This document shows, piece after piece, positions 9,222 to 19,400 of a DNA stretch of 64,000 nucleotides (within the stretch, counting starts at the first letter, position 1; every line of letters begins with the position of its first letter). The notes under the pieces were generated by a model. That model had not been told where the DNA came from. It searched no databases and saw only the letters and a program-made list of their open reading frames with translations. Source of the DNA: Paraglaciecola polaris LMG 21857 (lineage in GTDB: Bacteria > Pseudomonadota > Gammaproteobacteria > Enterobacterales > Alteromonadaceae); the NCBI RefSeq assembly GCF_000315055.1, contig NZ_BAER01000023.1, forward strand, positions 1 to 64,000, given 5' to 3'. The position numbers and the translations under genes are program-made.

Positions 9222-10322
9222 TCAGTCATTTAAAATAAAATCGGCACCGCTTTCTGCTTGATTTTGTGTAAACACCTGCTTTGCCCAAAAAGCTTCAACA
9301 TCAGGAACTCTAATCTGTTGTAACTGACTAAATAATTTCTGATACCAAAACTTCCACTCTTTTCGTTTCAAAGTATCAACAGTATTAGGTCGTGCTTCAT
9401 CGCTTATTCTGCTTACAAGGTGGGCTGCATCTCTCGGACGAAGCTCGTCTTCTATGATTGCTTCAAGAGATCGAAATTGACCCTCTACACGGCTTCGAAT
9501 TTCGTATACTTCATCCCATGTATTAAGCTTGTCCAGTAATACTCCGTCCAGCGTGTTCCAATTTACTTTTATGGTAGGCTCTGGGTCACGTAAGTTTTCA
9601 ATTTCGATCTCAATTAAACCCTGCGCATCTTCGGTAAAGGGATAAAACGCTAATCGATCTGTGCCATTCTTGTGCTTAAACAAGTCTTTAGCTTTTTTTG
9701 CATCCTGATTACAAACATCGCAAAGTGGAATAAGATTATCTGGATGTACTGAAAAGATGGGATATTTCGATTTGCATAACTGGTGGTCATAGTCGGCACG
9801 CCACTGTTCACCGTCAGTGACAGCAGCTCTAAATGCTGCAAGCTCTTTCATACCGCACGCTTTGCATATGTTTCCGTTTACTAGCTGTGCTCGATAGTCA
9901 TTAAAGTGATCTGTGATCTTTATACCACCAGATGCTGTGACAATAGGCACTAAATCTTTGGTTGCGCAATATAAGTGAGTACACAATGATTTCAAGGATT
10001 CTCGACAAGGCTTATTCATAAAGTCGAACAAATTTCTTTGAGGATTTTGAAAGAATATTTGAAGATCTTGGTTGTCCCTCATCACCTCAAATAATTGCTG
10101 TTTTGGATCATGACCAGCCGCTTGCAAGGCGTTGAATAACACTTCGTATTTATCACGAGTCGGAGTATTTGCCCAACAGGCATCCCCAATAGCGCTATGT
10201 GTAAAAAGTACTCGACCAAAGGCATTGGTAATAACAGATTGCTTGATAAAATGTAAAAGTTCTGCATTTAGTAATCTAAATACTTCAAATTTTGGTGTGT
10301 TGGGTGCTAAACAAAACAACAT
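9222..10322 (-). CDS. HNH endonuclease, PtuB-like partner of the adjacent ATPase
   Basis: A 366-residue protein with a central HNH nuclease module. A CKACG pair lies near residue 150, the catalytic-type DYDHQLC near 177, and CDVCN near 200, followed by a lysine-rich HNH helix. Paired cysteines suggest a structural zinc. The flanking regions are not recognised and make it longer than typical PtuB proteins. The start overlaps the stop of the upstream AAA ATPase by one base (TAATG), so the two are coupled. An AAA ATPase followed by an HNH protein is the layout of Septu (PtuA-PtuB). The assignment rests on layout and motifs and not on close similarity. Confidence 0.7.
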   Translation of the reverse strand: MLFCLAPNTPKFEVFRLLNAELLHFIKQSVITNAFGRVLFTHSAIGDACWANTPTRDKYEVLFNALQAAGHDPKQQLFEVMRDNQDLQIFFQNPQRNLFDFMNKPCRESLKSLCTHLYCATKDLVPIVTASGGIKITDHFNDYRAQLVNGNICKACGMKELAAFRAAVTDGEQWRADYDHQLCKSKYPIFSVHPDNLIPLCDVCNQDAKKAKDLFKHKNGTDRLAFYPFTEDAQGLIEIEIENLRDPEPTIKVNWNTLDGVLLDKLNTWDEVYEIRSRVEGQFRSLEAIIEDELRPRDAAHLVSRISDEARPNTVDTLKRKEWKFWYQKLFSQLQQIRVPDVEAFWAKQVFTQNQAESGADFILND

Positions 10323-12037
10323 TATTGGCTTAACTTCCTTATTAAATAAGCTTTTTCAGCTGATAAGCCAAGATTTTCTTCAACCCAGTCTTTGGCGTGG
10401 TCATCGCCTTGTTTTAGCTGCTCACGAATTTCATCAATTACACTTTGTGATATCAATGAGCGCAGGTCAAATAAGTCCTTAATCAACACATCAAATGATG
10501 CACCATAAGTTTCATTTTGCGCCACTTTCATTTCAATTAAACCATCATCGCTACGGCGGAATTGATACACATTATTTCGCTTGAGCGAAGAAACCATAAA
10601 AGGCGAATGGGTAGAGATAAATAGCTGAGCTTTCTCATTGTCTATACCAATCGTATGTTCAACGAATGAATGAAAGTAGGTGCGCCAAGACGGATTAAGG
10701 TGAGTTTCAGGTTCATCAAGTAAAAACAATACTCTACTGTCTTTGTAAATTGAGGCCATGGATAAAATTTGAATCAGTTGCGCTTCACCGTCGGATAAAT
10801 CATCAAATTCAATGCATTGCTGCCTATCTGTTAACTTGAGAGACAAAACAATAATTGGTGATTTCCATTTTTGTGGTCGTTTTACCGAACGATCGAAATT
10901 ATCTTGTCTTAGTTGACGTTTGGTTTCGACTTGCCAAAAGTCCGCCGCCAGCAGTTGTAAACGGTAAAGCTTTTCGAATAACACTTGTGGTGTAAAAAAA
11001 CTGTTTTCCAAAATGCTCTGAACACGGCTATCGCTAAAATCTATAGTGATTTCGCCTGCTAAGTAGTCCAATTCAAATTGGTTAAAAAAATCTTCAGAGG
11101 TTTTGCTCACTCTCGGTAACGTTTGGAAGTGGCAAGAGGGTATGTTGGCCAAACATTTTATCAATTTAGCTATATCTAACAAAGCACCGGCATCATGCGT
11201 GAATTTACGTAAATCATAACGTAGTGTCACCGAATGAATTTTATTGAAGCGCTGTTTTCCTTGCCAGATAGATTGCTGCTGGACATCTGCAAGCATACCC
11301 ATGCTCGCCAGCATAAGTGCGGTGGTATCCTGATCAAAATACTTAAGGCGAGGTAAGACTGTTGATCTTAAACCAATATCGGCGTTATCCGACAGTGATG
11401 AATCTTTAGGTAAGATTGGAAATAACGCGGAATGACGAGTTTGATAATAGTGGTAAGCTTCTCTAAATTGACGTTCAAGCAATTCGATGTCCGATTCAGT
11501 CAGGTGCTTACCTTTTTCATTTTTCGCAGCATTAATTGCGGCGAATCGCTGTTCCCATTGACGCTTTACGTTCATCACATCCAAATACTGGATGTTATTT
11601 TTCATAAAGGCGCGTTGTAGGTTTTCATTTAGACCGGACGAATAACCTATAATCTGACTTGGCAGTATTTCTTCCTCTATGCCTGAATGTTCACGTGAAT
11701 CAATATCGACTAAGGTGCCATCACGATAGAGTTTGATGATTCCCTGTTGGTCGATTTGAACAGCATAGGTGTTGGCGTGTTCTTCAGAGTCGTAAGCCTG
11801 ATTAGTATAGCGAAGCTCAATCGCCAAATTTGAAAACCAATTGCGGCACTTGAAATCACTGCGCAGAAATCGTTCTAAATAACCAAAACTTTCTGCAATC
11901 AGTTCTAATAGTTGAGATTTACCAGAACCATTAATACCGATAAATGCAATAATATTGCCTTGTGCATTATCAAAGCTAAAAGTTTGGTCTTTCAAACCTT
12001 TATATTGCCCGTTCAGAGTCAGTGACAGCAAACGCAT
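10322..12037 (-). CDS. AAA ATPase, PtuA/RloA-like, of a Septu-type defence pair
   Basis: A 571-residue ABC/SMC-type AAA ATPase. Walker A is GINGSGKS near residues 34-41. The signature-like segment DLSDGEAQLIQILS is near 415, Walker B is VLFLLDEPETHLNP near 430, and the switch histidine lies in FISTHSPFMVSS. The ATG at 12037 overlaps the hsdS stop codon, so it belongs to the hsdM-hsdS transcript. Such ATPases pair with nucleases in Septu, retron-Septu and RloA-like anti-phage systems, where ATP binding holds the nuclease in check. Its place inside a type I restriction operon is reminiscent of prrC and rlo genes, which guard such systems. Confidence 0.75.
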   Translation of the reverse strand: MRLLSLTLNGQYKGLKDQTFSFDNAQGNIIAFIGINGSGKSQLLELIAESFGYLERFLRSDFKCRNWFSNLAIELRYTNQAYDSEEHANTYAVQIDQQGIIKLYRDGTLVDIDSREHSGIEEEILPSQIIGYSSGLNENLQRAFMKNNIQYLDVMNVKRQWEQRFAAINAAKNEKGKHLTESDIELLERQFREAYHYYQTRHSALFPILPKDSSLSDNADIGLRSTVLPRLKYFDQDTTALMLASMGMLADVQQQSIWQGKQRFNKIHSVTLRYDLRKFTHDAGALLDIAKLIKCLANIPSCHFQTLPRVSKTSEDFFNQFELDYLAGEITIDFSDSRVQSILENSFFTPQVLFEKLYRLQLLAADFWQVETKRQLRQDNFDRSVKRPQKWKSPIIVLSLKLTDRQQCIEFDDLSDGEAQLIQILSMASIYKDSRVLFLLDEPETHLNPSWRTYFHSFVEHTIGIDNEKAQLFISTHSPFMVSSLKRNNVYQFRRSDDGLIEMKVAQNETYGASFDVLIKDLFDLRSLISQSVIDEIREQLKQGDDHAKDWVEENLGLSAEKAYLIRKLSQ

Positions 12038-13427
12038 CAAACTTTTCTCCTTGCAGCTGTTTTCTTCTTGGGCATCTTTTTATTAGCAAGAGCTTCACGC
12101 TTGGATTTGATTTTTGCAAGCAAAACTTCGGCGCTGTTATCGCCACTGATTAGCTCAGAGTTGGCGGCGCGCCAATCGGCTGTGAGTTCACCGCAAAATG
12201 CTTTAGCTAAAATAGATTGAGTGAGGTTGTTAACCCGCTGCTGGGCTGCTTGTACTTGTTGTTCTATTTTATCGGCGTGGGCGAAGAGTTGTTCGACACG
12301 GCGGACGATCTCGATTTGTTCAGTTGATGTTGGAATACTGAGAGGAAATGCCTTCAATTTTTGGGCATTGATATTTGATTGGCTGACACCGTCTGACTTG
12401 ACTCGATAGCAGTAATCTTTAGCGTCTGGGCTATTCAAGAGGTAATTCAGATACTCAGCATTCAAGTTTTTTTTGCACAGGATGCGTATTAAATAACCAG
12501 CATAAATTGCTTCTCTCTCCCCTCGATAAATTGACGTCTTACCAACTAACTCAGGGCTATTCGTTCGATTGAAAAGTACGTCACCAGGCAAAAGTTTGTA
12601 TTTATCAATCTCTACAGGATCAGACGTATAAACAAGATTTGTCCAGTCCAACTTACCGTCTTGCAAATTACCCATTCTTAAAACAGGTACAGTTCCTTCT
12701 GGCTTTGATTTTGAAGATGAACCATAAGTAGGTTTTTCAACAAAATCACCTAAAGTGCCATCTACCCATGATTCAATATTTATATTTTGGTTATCCCGCC
12801 ACTCCTCGGTCAACTTACCACTCACGGCGGCAGCGAGGACGGATTGGCGGAAGGTTTTTAGGATTTGTGGGATTCGGTCGAGGCGGGCTTTGGTGGTTTC
12901 CACCTGCGCCAGCAGGGTATCGAGTTTATCGGCTATGATTTTTTGTTCAGCTAGGGGGGGAGTCCGACAGGAAATGCCTCAATAAATGCACGAGGTACGC
13001 GACGCAAGCCCACCGCACCAGTCATGTTCGCGGCACCTTCTTGTAAAAATTTATGGGACTTTACGATAGAAAACAAAAATCGTGTTGAAACTTCTTTAAT
13101 CGCTGGCCGAAGAACATAAAACTCAGAGCTTCCAGCTCCAATACCATTTGGTAATCCTCGAACAATAGCGGCTTTTCCATTTTCGAAACATGGAGTTACT
13201 TTAGCTACAATGACGTCATCATCTTTAAAGTTGGTATATGATTTTTTAATCTCACCCCATGGTTTTTCATCAAAACATAAGATCCCATTAAAATTTGTAG
13301 GGGCATGCGTCATCGGTATAAAACCAGATAATGTCTCTGGCTCAGCATCTAATTTTTTGGGGTTAACATCCGCAATATCAATTATTTTAGTTAATACCCA
13401 TTCTTTAGGAAAATTAACTTCGCTCAT
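12037..13427 (-). pseudogene. hsdS: Type I restriction specificity subunit HsdS, split by a one-base frameshift
   Basis: Two open frames together make one HsdS of normal size (about 460 residues). The first (12951-13427) starts at an ATG overlapping the hsdM stop and encodes the first target-recognition domain, ending ...FPVGLPP then stop. The second continues from LAEQKIIADKLDTLLAQVETTKARLD through the central conserved helix, the second recognition domain and the C-terminal helical repeat ending at 12037. The break falls exactly in a run of seven C (coding strand). One extra C would restore a continuous frame; one fewer would not. HsdS chooses the DNA sequence recognised by the methylase and nuclease. 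The state may be a phase-variable OFF form, a real mutation or a sequencing error. Confidence 0.85.
12954..12960. repeat. G7 homopolymer at the hsdS frame break (candidate phase-variation tract)
   Basis: Seven G on the plus strand (C7 in the coding strand) sit directly before the premature TAG of the first hsdS segment. With eight bases the frame reads on through LAEQK into the second segment. Slipped-strand changes at such tracts switch type I specificity genes in other bacteria. Confidence 0.7.
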
Positions 13428-15040
13428 CAATTCGCCCCTTGCAACGCTGCCAATAACTCAGCTAGCTCACCTAAGGCAGCGGTTAATTCGTCTTTGGCTT
13501 CTTTTGCCAACACATCCGGCTCTGGCAAGTCAGAAGCATCAACACTGTCTTTATCTTTAAGCCAAGAAATATCCAGTGAGTCGCCTTTGGTATTGGCAAT
13601 CCAGTCTCGGGCAAAACAGCGCCAACGGCTGTGGACGAGTTTGTCATCCACGCCTTGGTTCTCTGCTACTTTCGTTTTATCAACACTGATTTGTTCAGCA
13701 CCAAAACTGTATTCACCTTCGGCTCTTTTGGTAGTGCCGTCGGCCTTATCACCGAACACATCTTCAAACGGTTTAAGGTGTTGCTCTCCAAAGGGCGTGC
13801 GTTTACCAAAATTTGGCATATTGGTACGCAAGTCATAGACCCACACGTTTTGGGTGCAGTTTTTGTCTTGTAACTTGTCGGTGGTGCTGCCTTTAGTGAA
13901 AAACAGCACATTAGTTTTCACTCCAGCGGCGTAAAAAATTCCGGTAGGTAGGCGTAATATAGTGTGTAAGTTGCACTTGTTCATTAAATCGCGTCGAATT
14001 TCGGCTCCTCTCCCGGCCTCAAATAATACGTTGTCGGGTAATACTACAGCTGCACGGCCACCGGGTTTTAAGTTTCGGTAAATGTGCTGCAAAAAGGCCA
14101 GCTGTTTGTTTGACGTATCGTAAGTGAGATCGTCGCGGGTGATGCTTGCATCGCCACCTTTGCTGGTGCCAAAAGGCGGGTTGGCCAAAATAACATCGGC
14201 TTTGGCTAAGCTTGCACCTACTTGCCCCAAGGCATTGCCCAAATGCACCACACCTTCGTCGTCACCTTCCATGCCATGTAATAAGCAGTTCATTAAGGCT
14301 AAACGGCGGGTTGAAGGCACCAGTTCTACACCAATAAAGGCTTTGTTCTTTTGAAAATTTTTATCTTTGTCGCTTAAGTTATATAAATCATCAGTATGGT
14401 CTTTGATGTACTGGTCAGCAGCAATTAAGAAACCGGCAGTACCTGCTGCTGGGTCTTGCACTACTTCGCCAGCCTGAGGTTTAATGCATCTGACGATCGA
14501 ATCTATTAAGTCTCGGGGTGTAAAATACTGGCCAGCGCCCGATTTGGTTTCGTTTGCATTTTTCTCTAATAAGCCTTCGTATAAATCACCTAAACCGTCT
14601 TTTTGTACACTGAACCAATCGATTTGATCGAGGGTTTTAATCATCTGCTCTAAATGGCGCGGCTCACGTAATCGGGTTTGGGCGTCGGCATAAATGGCAC
14701 TGATGAGAGGGTCTTCATGTACGATAACCTCTTCAACTTTATCTTCGCCACTTGGTTTTTCAGCTTTTACTACAGTCGTGCGCTTGCCGGTGGATAAAGC
14801 AAGTAGAATAGCTTTGTAGTCGTTAAGCAGATTAATGCCTGATTTACTGCTCAAGTCTGTCCACCGGCAGCCCTCGGGTAAGGTGTGTTTATCTAAGGTC
14901 TCAGCTTCGGTGTTTTCGTGTACCATTTTAATAAACAGCAGTAATACTAATTCAGTTACGTAGTCGCTGTAGTTAATGCCGTCGTCGCGCAATACATCAC
15001 ATAAATTCCATAGTTTTTGCACGATACTGTTGTTGGTCAT
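13427..15040 (-). CDS. hsdM: Type I restriction-modification adenine methyltransferase HsdM
   Basis: A 537-residue N6-adenine DNA methyltransferase. An N-terminal helical domain (residues 1-130, with TNNSIVQKLWNLCDVLRDDG) is followed by SAM-binding motif I, DPAAGTAGFL, near residue 197, and the catalytic motif IV, NPPFG, near residue 286. It forms the M2S1 methylase with HsdS and the R2M2S1 restriction complex with HsdR. The stop overlaps the hsdS start by one base. hsdR lies upstream on the same strand with fic in between, so the order is hsdR-fic-hsdM-hsdS. The methylase can act only if hsdS is intact. Confidence 0.93.
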   Translation of the reverse strand: MTNNSIVQKLWNLCDVLRDDGINYSDYVTELVLLLFIKMVHENTEAETLDKHTLPEGCRWTDLSSKSGINLLNDYKAILLALSTGKRTTVVKAEKPSGEDKVEEVIVHEDPLISAIYADAQTRLREPRHLEQMIKTLDQIDWFSVQKDGLGDLYEGLLEKNANETKSGAGQYFTPRDLIDSIVRCIKPQAGEVVQDPAAGTAGFLIAADQYIKDHTDDLYNLSDKDKNFQKNKAFIGVELVPSTRRLALMNCLLHGMEGDDEGVVHLGNALGQVGASLAKADVILANPPFGTSKGGDASITRDDLTYDTSNKQLAFLQHIYRNLKPGGRAAVVLPDNVLFEAGRGAEIRRDLMNKCNLHTILRLPTGIFYAAGVKTNVLFFTKGSTTDKLQDKNCTQNVWVYDLRTNMPNFGKRTPFGEQHLKPFEDVFGDKADGTTKRAEGEYSFGAEQISVDKTKVAENQGVDDKLVHSRWRCFARDWIANTKGDSLDISWLKDKDSVDASDLPEPDVLAKEAKDELTAALGELAELLAALQGAN

Positions 15041-15110
15041 GGGTGTTCCTAATTATTAAGTTTAGCCGTGTCTGATAAGTTGAAGCCAGGTAAATTCTAT
15101 GCCAGATAAA

Positions 15111-16217
15111 TCAGGCGTAAGGTTCAAATTTGTTGCTGTCTAGGGTCATTAATTGCATCAGTTTGGGATGCACAAAGAGTTTTTCTTTACCCACTTGTTG
15201 TTCTTGTAATACACCAATATCTACCAGTTGTTTAAGGTAGACCGATGCGGTTTGCCGTTTGGCAATGTCTTTATCTACCAAATTGGCAATGCGGCAATAG
15301 GGTTGCTCGAAAATGATTTGTACTAATTCGAAGCTATACATTTTTGGTAAGTTTTGCCTAATAAACTCGCTGGTATGTTCAATCAACGCTTTAACCGCGG
15401 CTATTTTAGCCGTAGTCCAATTAGCCATCTCGGTCACGCCCGTCAACATGTATATGATCCATGCTTGCCAGTCACCGTCTTTGGTGACGCCATTTAACAA
15501 AGCGTAATAGTCGGCTTTGTGCTGCACAATGTAGCGACTTAAATACAAGATTGGCAGGGTTAACAAGTCTTGCTCGATCAAATACAGAACATTCAATATA
15601 CGACCAGTTCGGCCGTTGCCATCATAAAAAGGGTGAATGGCTTCAAACTGATAATGACTAATGGTCATTTTAATCAGCGGATCTAGACTGTCGTCTTCAT
15701 GCAGAAATTGCTCCCAATTACTGAGTAAATCACGGATCTCTTTTTCACCCACTGGCGGCGTGTAAATAATCTCACCGCGACTAGGGTTGGCAATAACAGT
15801 ACCGGGCACTTTGCGCACATCCATTTGCGTGCCTTTTAAGGTACTACATACCTCAATTGCGGTATTGGTGCACAAAGGCCGCTCTTTTAATCGGGTAAAA
15901 CTCTCATATAAAGCGGTGCGATAACGCAACGCTTCTTTAGTGGCAGGGTCGGCCTGACTATCTTCCTGAGCATGTTGAAATAACTTGTCTGACGTGGTGA
16001 TAATGTTTTCAATCTCGGAACTGTCTTTTGCTTCTAACAAGGGCAATAGATTAATTAACAAGCCTTGGTTAGGTAATAATGCCCCAGCCTGTTTAAGTTC
16101 GGCCAAGGCGGCACGTGCCGGAATACAGGCTTTAAGCACAGCAATAGAATCCACCACCTCTGCTGCGGGTGGCAATGGCGGAAGTTGATTAAAGGGTATA
16201 TCGGCTTGCCAAGTCAT
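15111..16217 (-). CDS. Fic-family AMP-transferase with N-terminal inhibitory motif and C-terminal winged helix
   Basis: A 368-residue Fic/DOC protein. The active-site motif HPFYDGNGRTGR is intact at about residues 193-204. An N-terminal inhibitory helix motif, DSSEIENI, near residues 63-70 marks it as a class II, self-inhibited enzyme. The N-terminal Fic_N region begins IPFNQLPPLPP. Residues 290-368 look like a winged helix (RIANLVDKDIAKRQTASVYLKQLVDIGVL). Such proteins usually transfer AMP to a protein hydroxyl and are common passengers inside type I restriction loci. It is 71 bases upstream of hsdM. The upstream region carries several TGTCGA/TCGACA repeats that its own winged helix might bind. 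Confidence 0.87.
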   Translation of the reverse strand: MTWQADIPFNQLPPLPPAAEVVDSIAVLKACIPARAALAELKQAGALLPNQGLLINLLPLLEAKDSSEIENIITTSDKLFQHAQEDSQADPATKEALRYRTALYESFTRLKERPLCTNTAIEVCSTLKGTQMDVRKVPGTVIANPSRGEIIYTPPVGEKEIRDLLSNWEQFLHEDDSLDPLIKMTISHYQFEAIHPFYDGNGRTGRILNVLYLIEQDLLTLPILYLSRYIVQHKADYYALLNGVTKDGDWQAWIIYMLTGVTEMANWTTAKIAAVKALIEHTSEFIRQNLPKMYSFELVQIIFEQPYCRIANLVDKDIAKRQTASVYLKQLVDIGVLQEQQVGKEKLFVHPKLMQLMTLDSNKFEPYA

Positions 16218-16237
16218 GTTTAGTTTATTCTACTTTT

Positions 16238-16344
16238 TCGACATGAAGTGAGTATATGTCGATGAGCTCGACAGGTAAAGTCATTATGTCGATAAAAGAC
16301 GTTTTTTTCGACACGACTTGCGCTGATGTCGATGTTATCGACAT
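16238..16344. promoter_or_regulatory. Cluster of TGTCGA/TCGACA inverted repeats upstream of fic
   Basis: Three inverted repeats lie in the 276-base gap between hsdR and fic. TGTCGA at 16257-16262 pairs with TCGACA at 16268-16273. TGTCGA at 16287-16292 pairs with TCGACA at 16308-16313. The best copy, ATGTCGAT-GTT-ATCGACAT, is at 16326-16344. A fourth TCGACA half-site is at 16238-16243. The density in noncoding DNA directly before fic suggests operators for the fic-hsdM-hsdS transcript. The rest of the gap (to 16493) holds nothing else recognisable. Confidence 0.6.
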
Positions 16345-16493
16345 GAAGGCTTAACATGTTTATAAAATTCATTTTCATGTACATGATTAACACTATGCAT
16401 ATAGAGTTTGAGATTTTTTATACACGTTGTGTTTCTTATGTATAGAGAATTGGACTTGTTGTCTTTGCATTTTTTATTCGTCTAGTTAGCGGC

Positions 16494-19400
16494 CTAGGCC
16501 CACATTGCATCACTAAGTTCATCCAATACCACGTCCAGCTGATTTACCAATACTTTGTCTAATTGTTTGGCACCACCATGTTCGGCAAAACGTTGATTAA
16601 CAAAATCACGGTCGATAATCACTTCGTGGGTAAGTTGTTTTGCTAAGCGTTCTAGCCATTTACGCTGGGCAGGCAGCCAATTGTGTTGGCTGTAAATGTT
16701 TTGCATGGCTTTGGCAACCCGCTGTTCAAAAGGGATGAGTGCCTCGCCTAAGGCCGCCCGGCGAATATGCCCAATGATACTGGCGGCAATGTCCTGATTG
16801 GTTTGATTACGTACAGCACTTTGTAACTTTGCTTCGGAATACCCAGCACTATCGAGTAATAACTTAATTTCTTTAAGTTGTTCACGGCTTAGGTCACGGG
16901 GTTTATTGACCACAACAGCTAACGCTATCGACTGATTTAGCTGGTCTTTTATAAACTGGTTAAAGCTGTCGAGGTAATCTTCTGGTCTGGCATAATTATC
17001 ATAGCTTTGGCTTCGGTTTTGAATTTCATCTGCATGCTCTGAAATAACCGGTCTGTATTCGCTACCAAGCAAAGCTGATACCTCAGCTAATTGATTAAGC
17101 AAGCCAGTATGTTGCTGCACAAAATGATTAGCTTGTTGCGGGCCGAGTTCACGCAGGTGTTTATGCAAGGTTTTCGGTTCAACCCCCCATAAACCTTCTA
17201 ACTCATCGAGTTTTTGTTTGAGTTGTGGTTTGAATTCCGCTTTTTTATGCGCCTTGCGTAGTACCCGCATGACTTTTTGACTGAGCTGGTTAAGTATTAC
17301 ATCAGCTTGTGTTTCTCCCTTTTGTTCACCGGGGCTGTTGAGTGCCTTATCTAAATGCTCTGGGTCAGTCAGTTCATCCATTAATTGTTCAAGGGTGACG
17401 TTTGGGTCTTTGACTAAGGGTTTCATGGTATTGATGGCTTGCAAGGCAGCATAAATATCGACGGGGTCATAAATACGGAACACTGTTTTACCGATTCCAT
17501 CACAACGGCGAGTGGCGCGGCCAATCATTTGCTCATATAAAATGCGTGACTTCACTCGGCGCATAAATACTAGGTTGCATATTGTGGGTACATCTATGCC
17601 AGTAGTTAGCAGGTCAACGGTAATGGCAATATTGGGATAATGTTCATTTTTATATTGGCGAATAAGTTGACTGACCTTATCACTCTGGCCGGTAATTTTG
17701 GCAACCGCAGCTTGGTTGTATTCTCCGTTGTAAAGCTCTTTAAATGCCTCGTCCAAAAGTCGCTTTACCATATCTGCGTGTAGGTCGGTGGCGCAGAAAA
17801 TCATGGTTTTCTCGTCGCTAAAGGGATCGATTTCCATGGCTAGTTGGGTGCAAATAACCTTATTAAAGTTTTCGTTAATAACGCGGCGGTTAAACGCATC
17901 CACCTCAAAATTGAGCTCATCTTCGAGCTCGTCTGTTTCTACTTCACCGGTGTCGGTATTAATACTGCTAACTACCGCCCCTTTTTCAAACTTAATGCCT
18001 TTTTGAGTAAGCAGGGTTTCGTAACGTATAGGCGGTTCATGATCAATCAGCCAATCATCTGCAACCGCTTCGCGATAAGAATAGGTATACACAGGTTTAC
18101 CAAATACTTCGCTGGTATGTTTGGCTGGGGTGGCTGTTAAGCCTATTTTGACAGCATCGAAATAATCTAATACTCGGCGATAAGTCGACAAATACTGATT
18201 AGCATCGCGGGTGGCTAATTCACCTTCGGTCATATCTTGGTCAAGGGTATAACCCCTATGGGCTTCATCGACAATTATGCAATCGAATCGATCAACTGTG
18301 GGTGGGTTGTCTGACATAAAAACCCGCTTAACCATCGCTTGAACTGTGGCAACTTGTATTCGCGTTTCTGCCTCAGCAGCCATATCACCTAGTAGTGCTA
18401 TGTTATAAATTTTTGACAGAGTTTGGTTTTGTTCAAGCGGCGCTTCTTTAAATGTATCAATCGCTTGTTGTCCCAATGCTGTTCGGTCGACTAGAAACAA
18501 GATACGCTTAAAGCGCTCTGCTTTTAGAAAACGATACATTAAGCCAAGAATGGTACGTGTTTTACCCGTACCGGTTGCCATCGCTAATAAACAGCTTTGC
18601 TGATCATGTTTTAAGGCGCTCTCAACTTCTTTTATCGCCTCTTCTTGATAATCACGCAGTTTAAGGTAGGCAAAACCTTCCTGATTTAACTGTTGTTCGG
18701 CTTTGTCTTTACTGCGTGTGAGTTTATCTAGCAAACCCTGTGGGCTATGAAAGTTGCTTAGAGGTTTGGCTAGATTGCTATGCGCTCGGGTATCACGAAA
18801 CCATGTCCCTGAGTGTTCTGCCAATTGCTTAACAAACGGACGACCATTGCATGAGTAAACAAAGGGCACATGATAATGGCCATCTTCTGCAAATGGCCAT
18901 GCTACCGTTAAACCTTGTAATTCCCATGCTGGGATCATCTTTGCAGTATTGTGAAAGCCCTTGGAATAGCGCTCAGCTTGAGTGATTTTACCTGCCACAT
19001 TGGTATTTTCTCTTTTGGCTTCAACAATGGCAATGGGGGTTAAACCGCAAAATAGGACGTAATCTGCATAGCCTTTTTTACCTTTGAGCTCAGTGGGCCA
19101 TTCGGCAATAGCCAAGTTTTTGCCTTTTTGAGGTCTTATTCCGTTTTGGTAAGTTAAGCTTTGCGTATCTGCCTGCCAACCCGCTTCGACTAGATGCTGG
19201 TCAATCACTATACGGGTGACTTCTTCATTTACGTACAAAGCCTTACTGGTTTTACGTAATTGAGCGCTATAAATCTTTTGCTGCTTCTTAGTTTCTTCTC
19301 GCTGCTTTGTTGGAGCGCTTTCCAGCTGTTGTTGCAGCGTGGCTATTTTGCTTTCAAACTCTTGAGTTTGTTGTGATTGCTGTCGTTCATGCAAGGCCAA

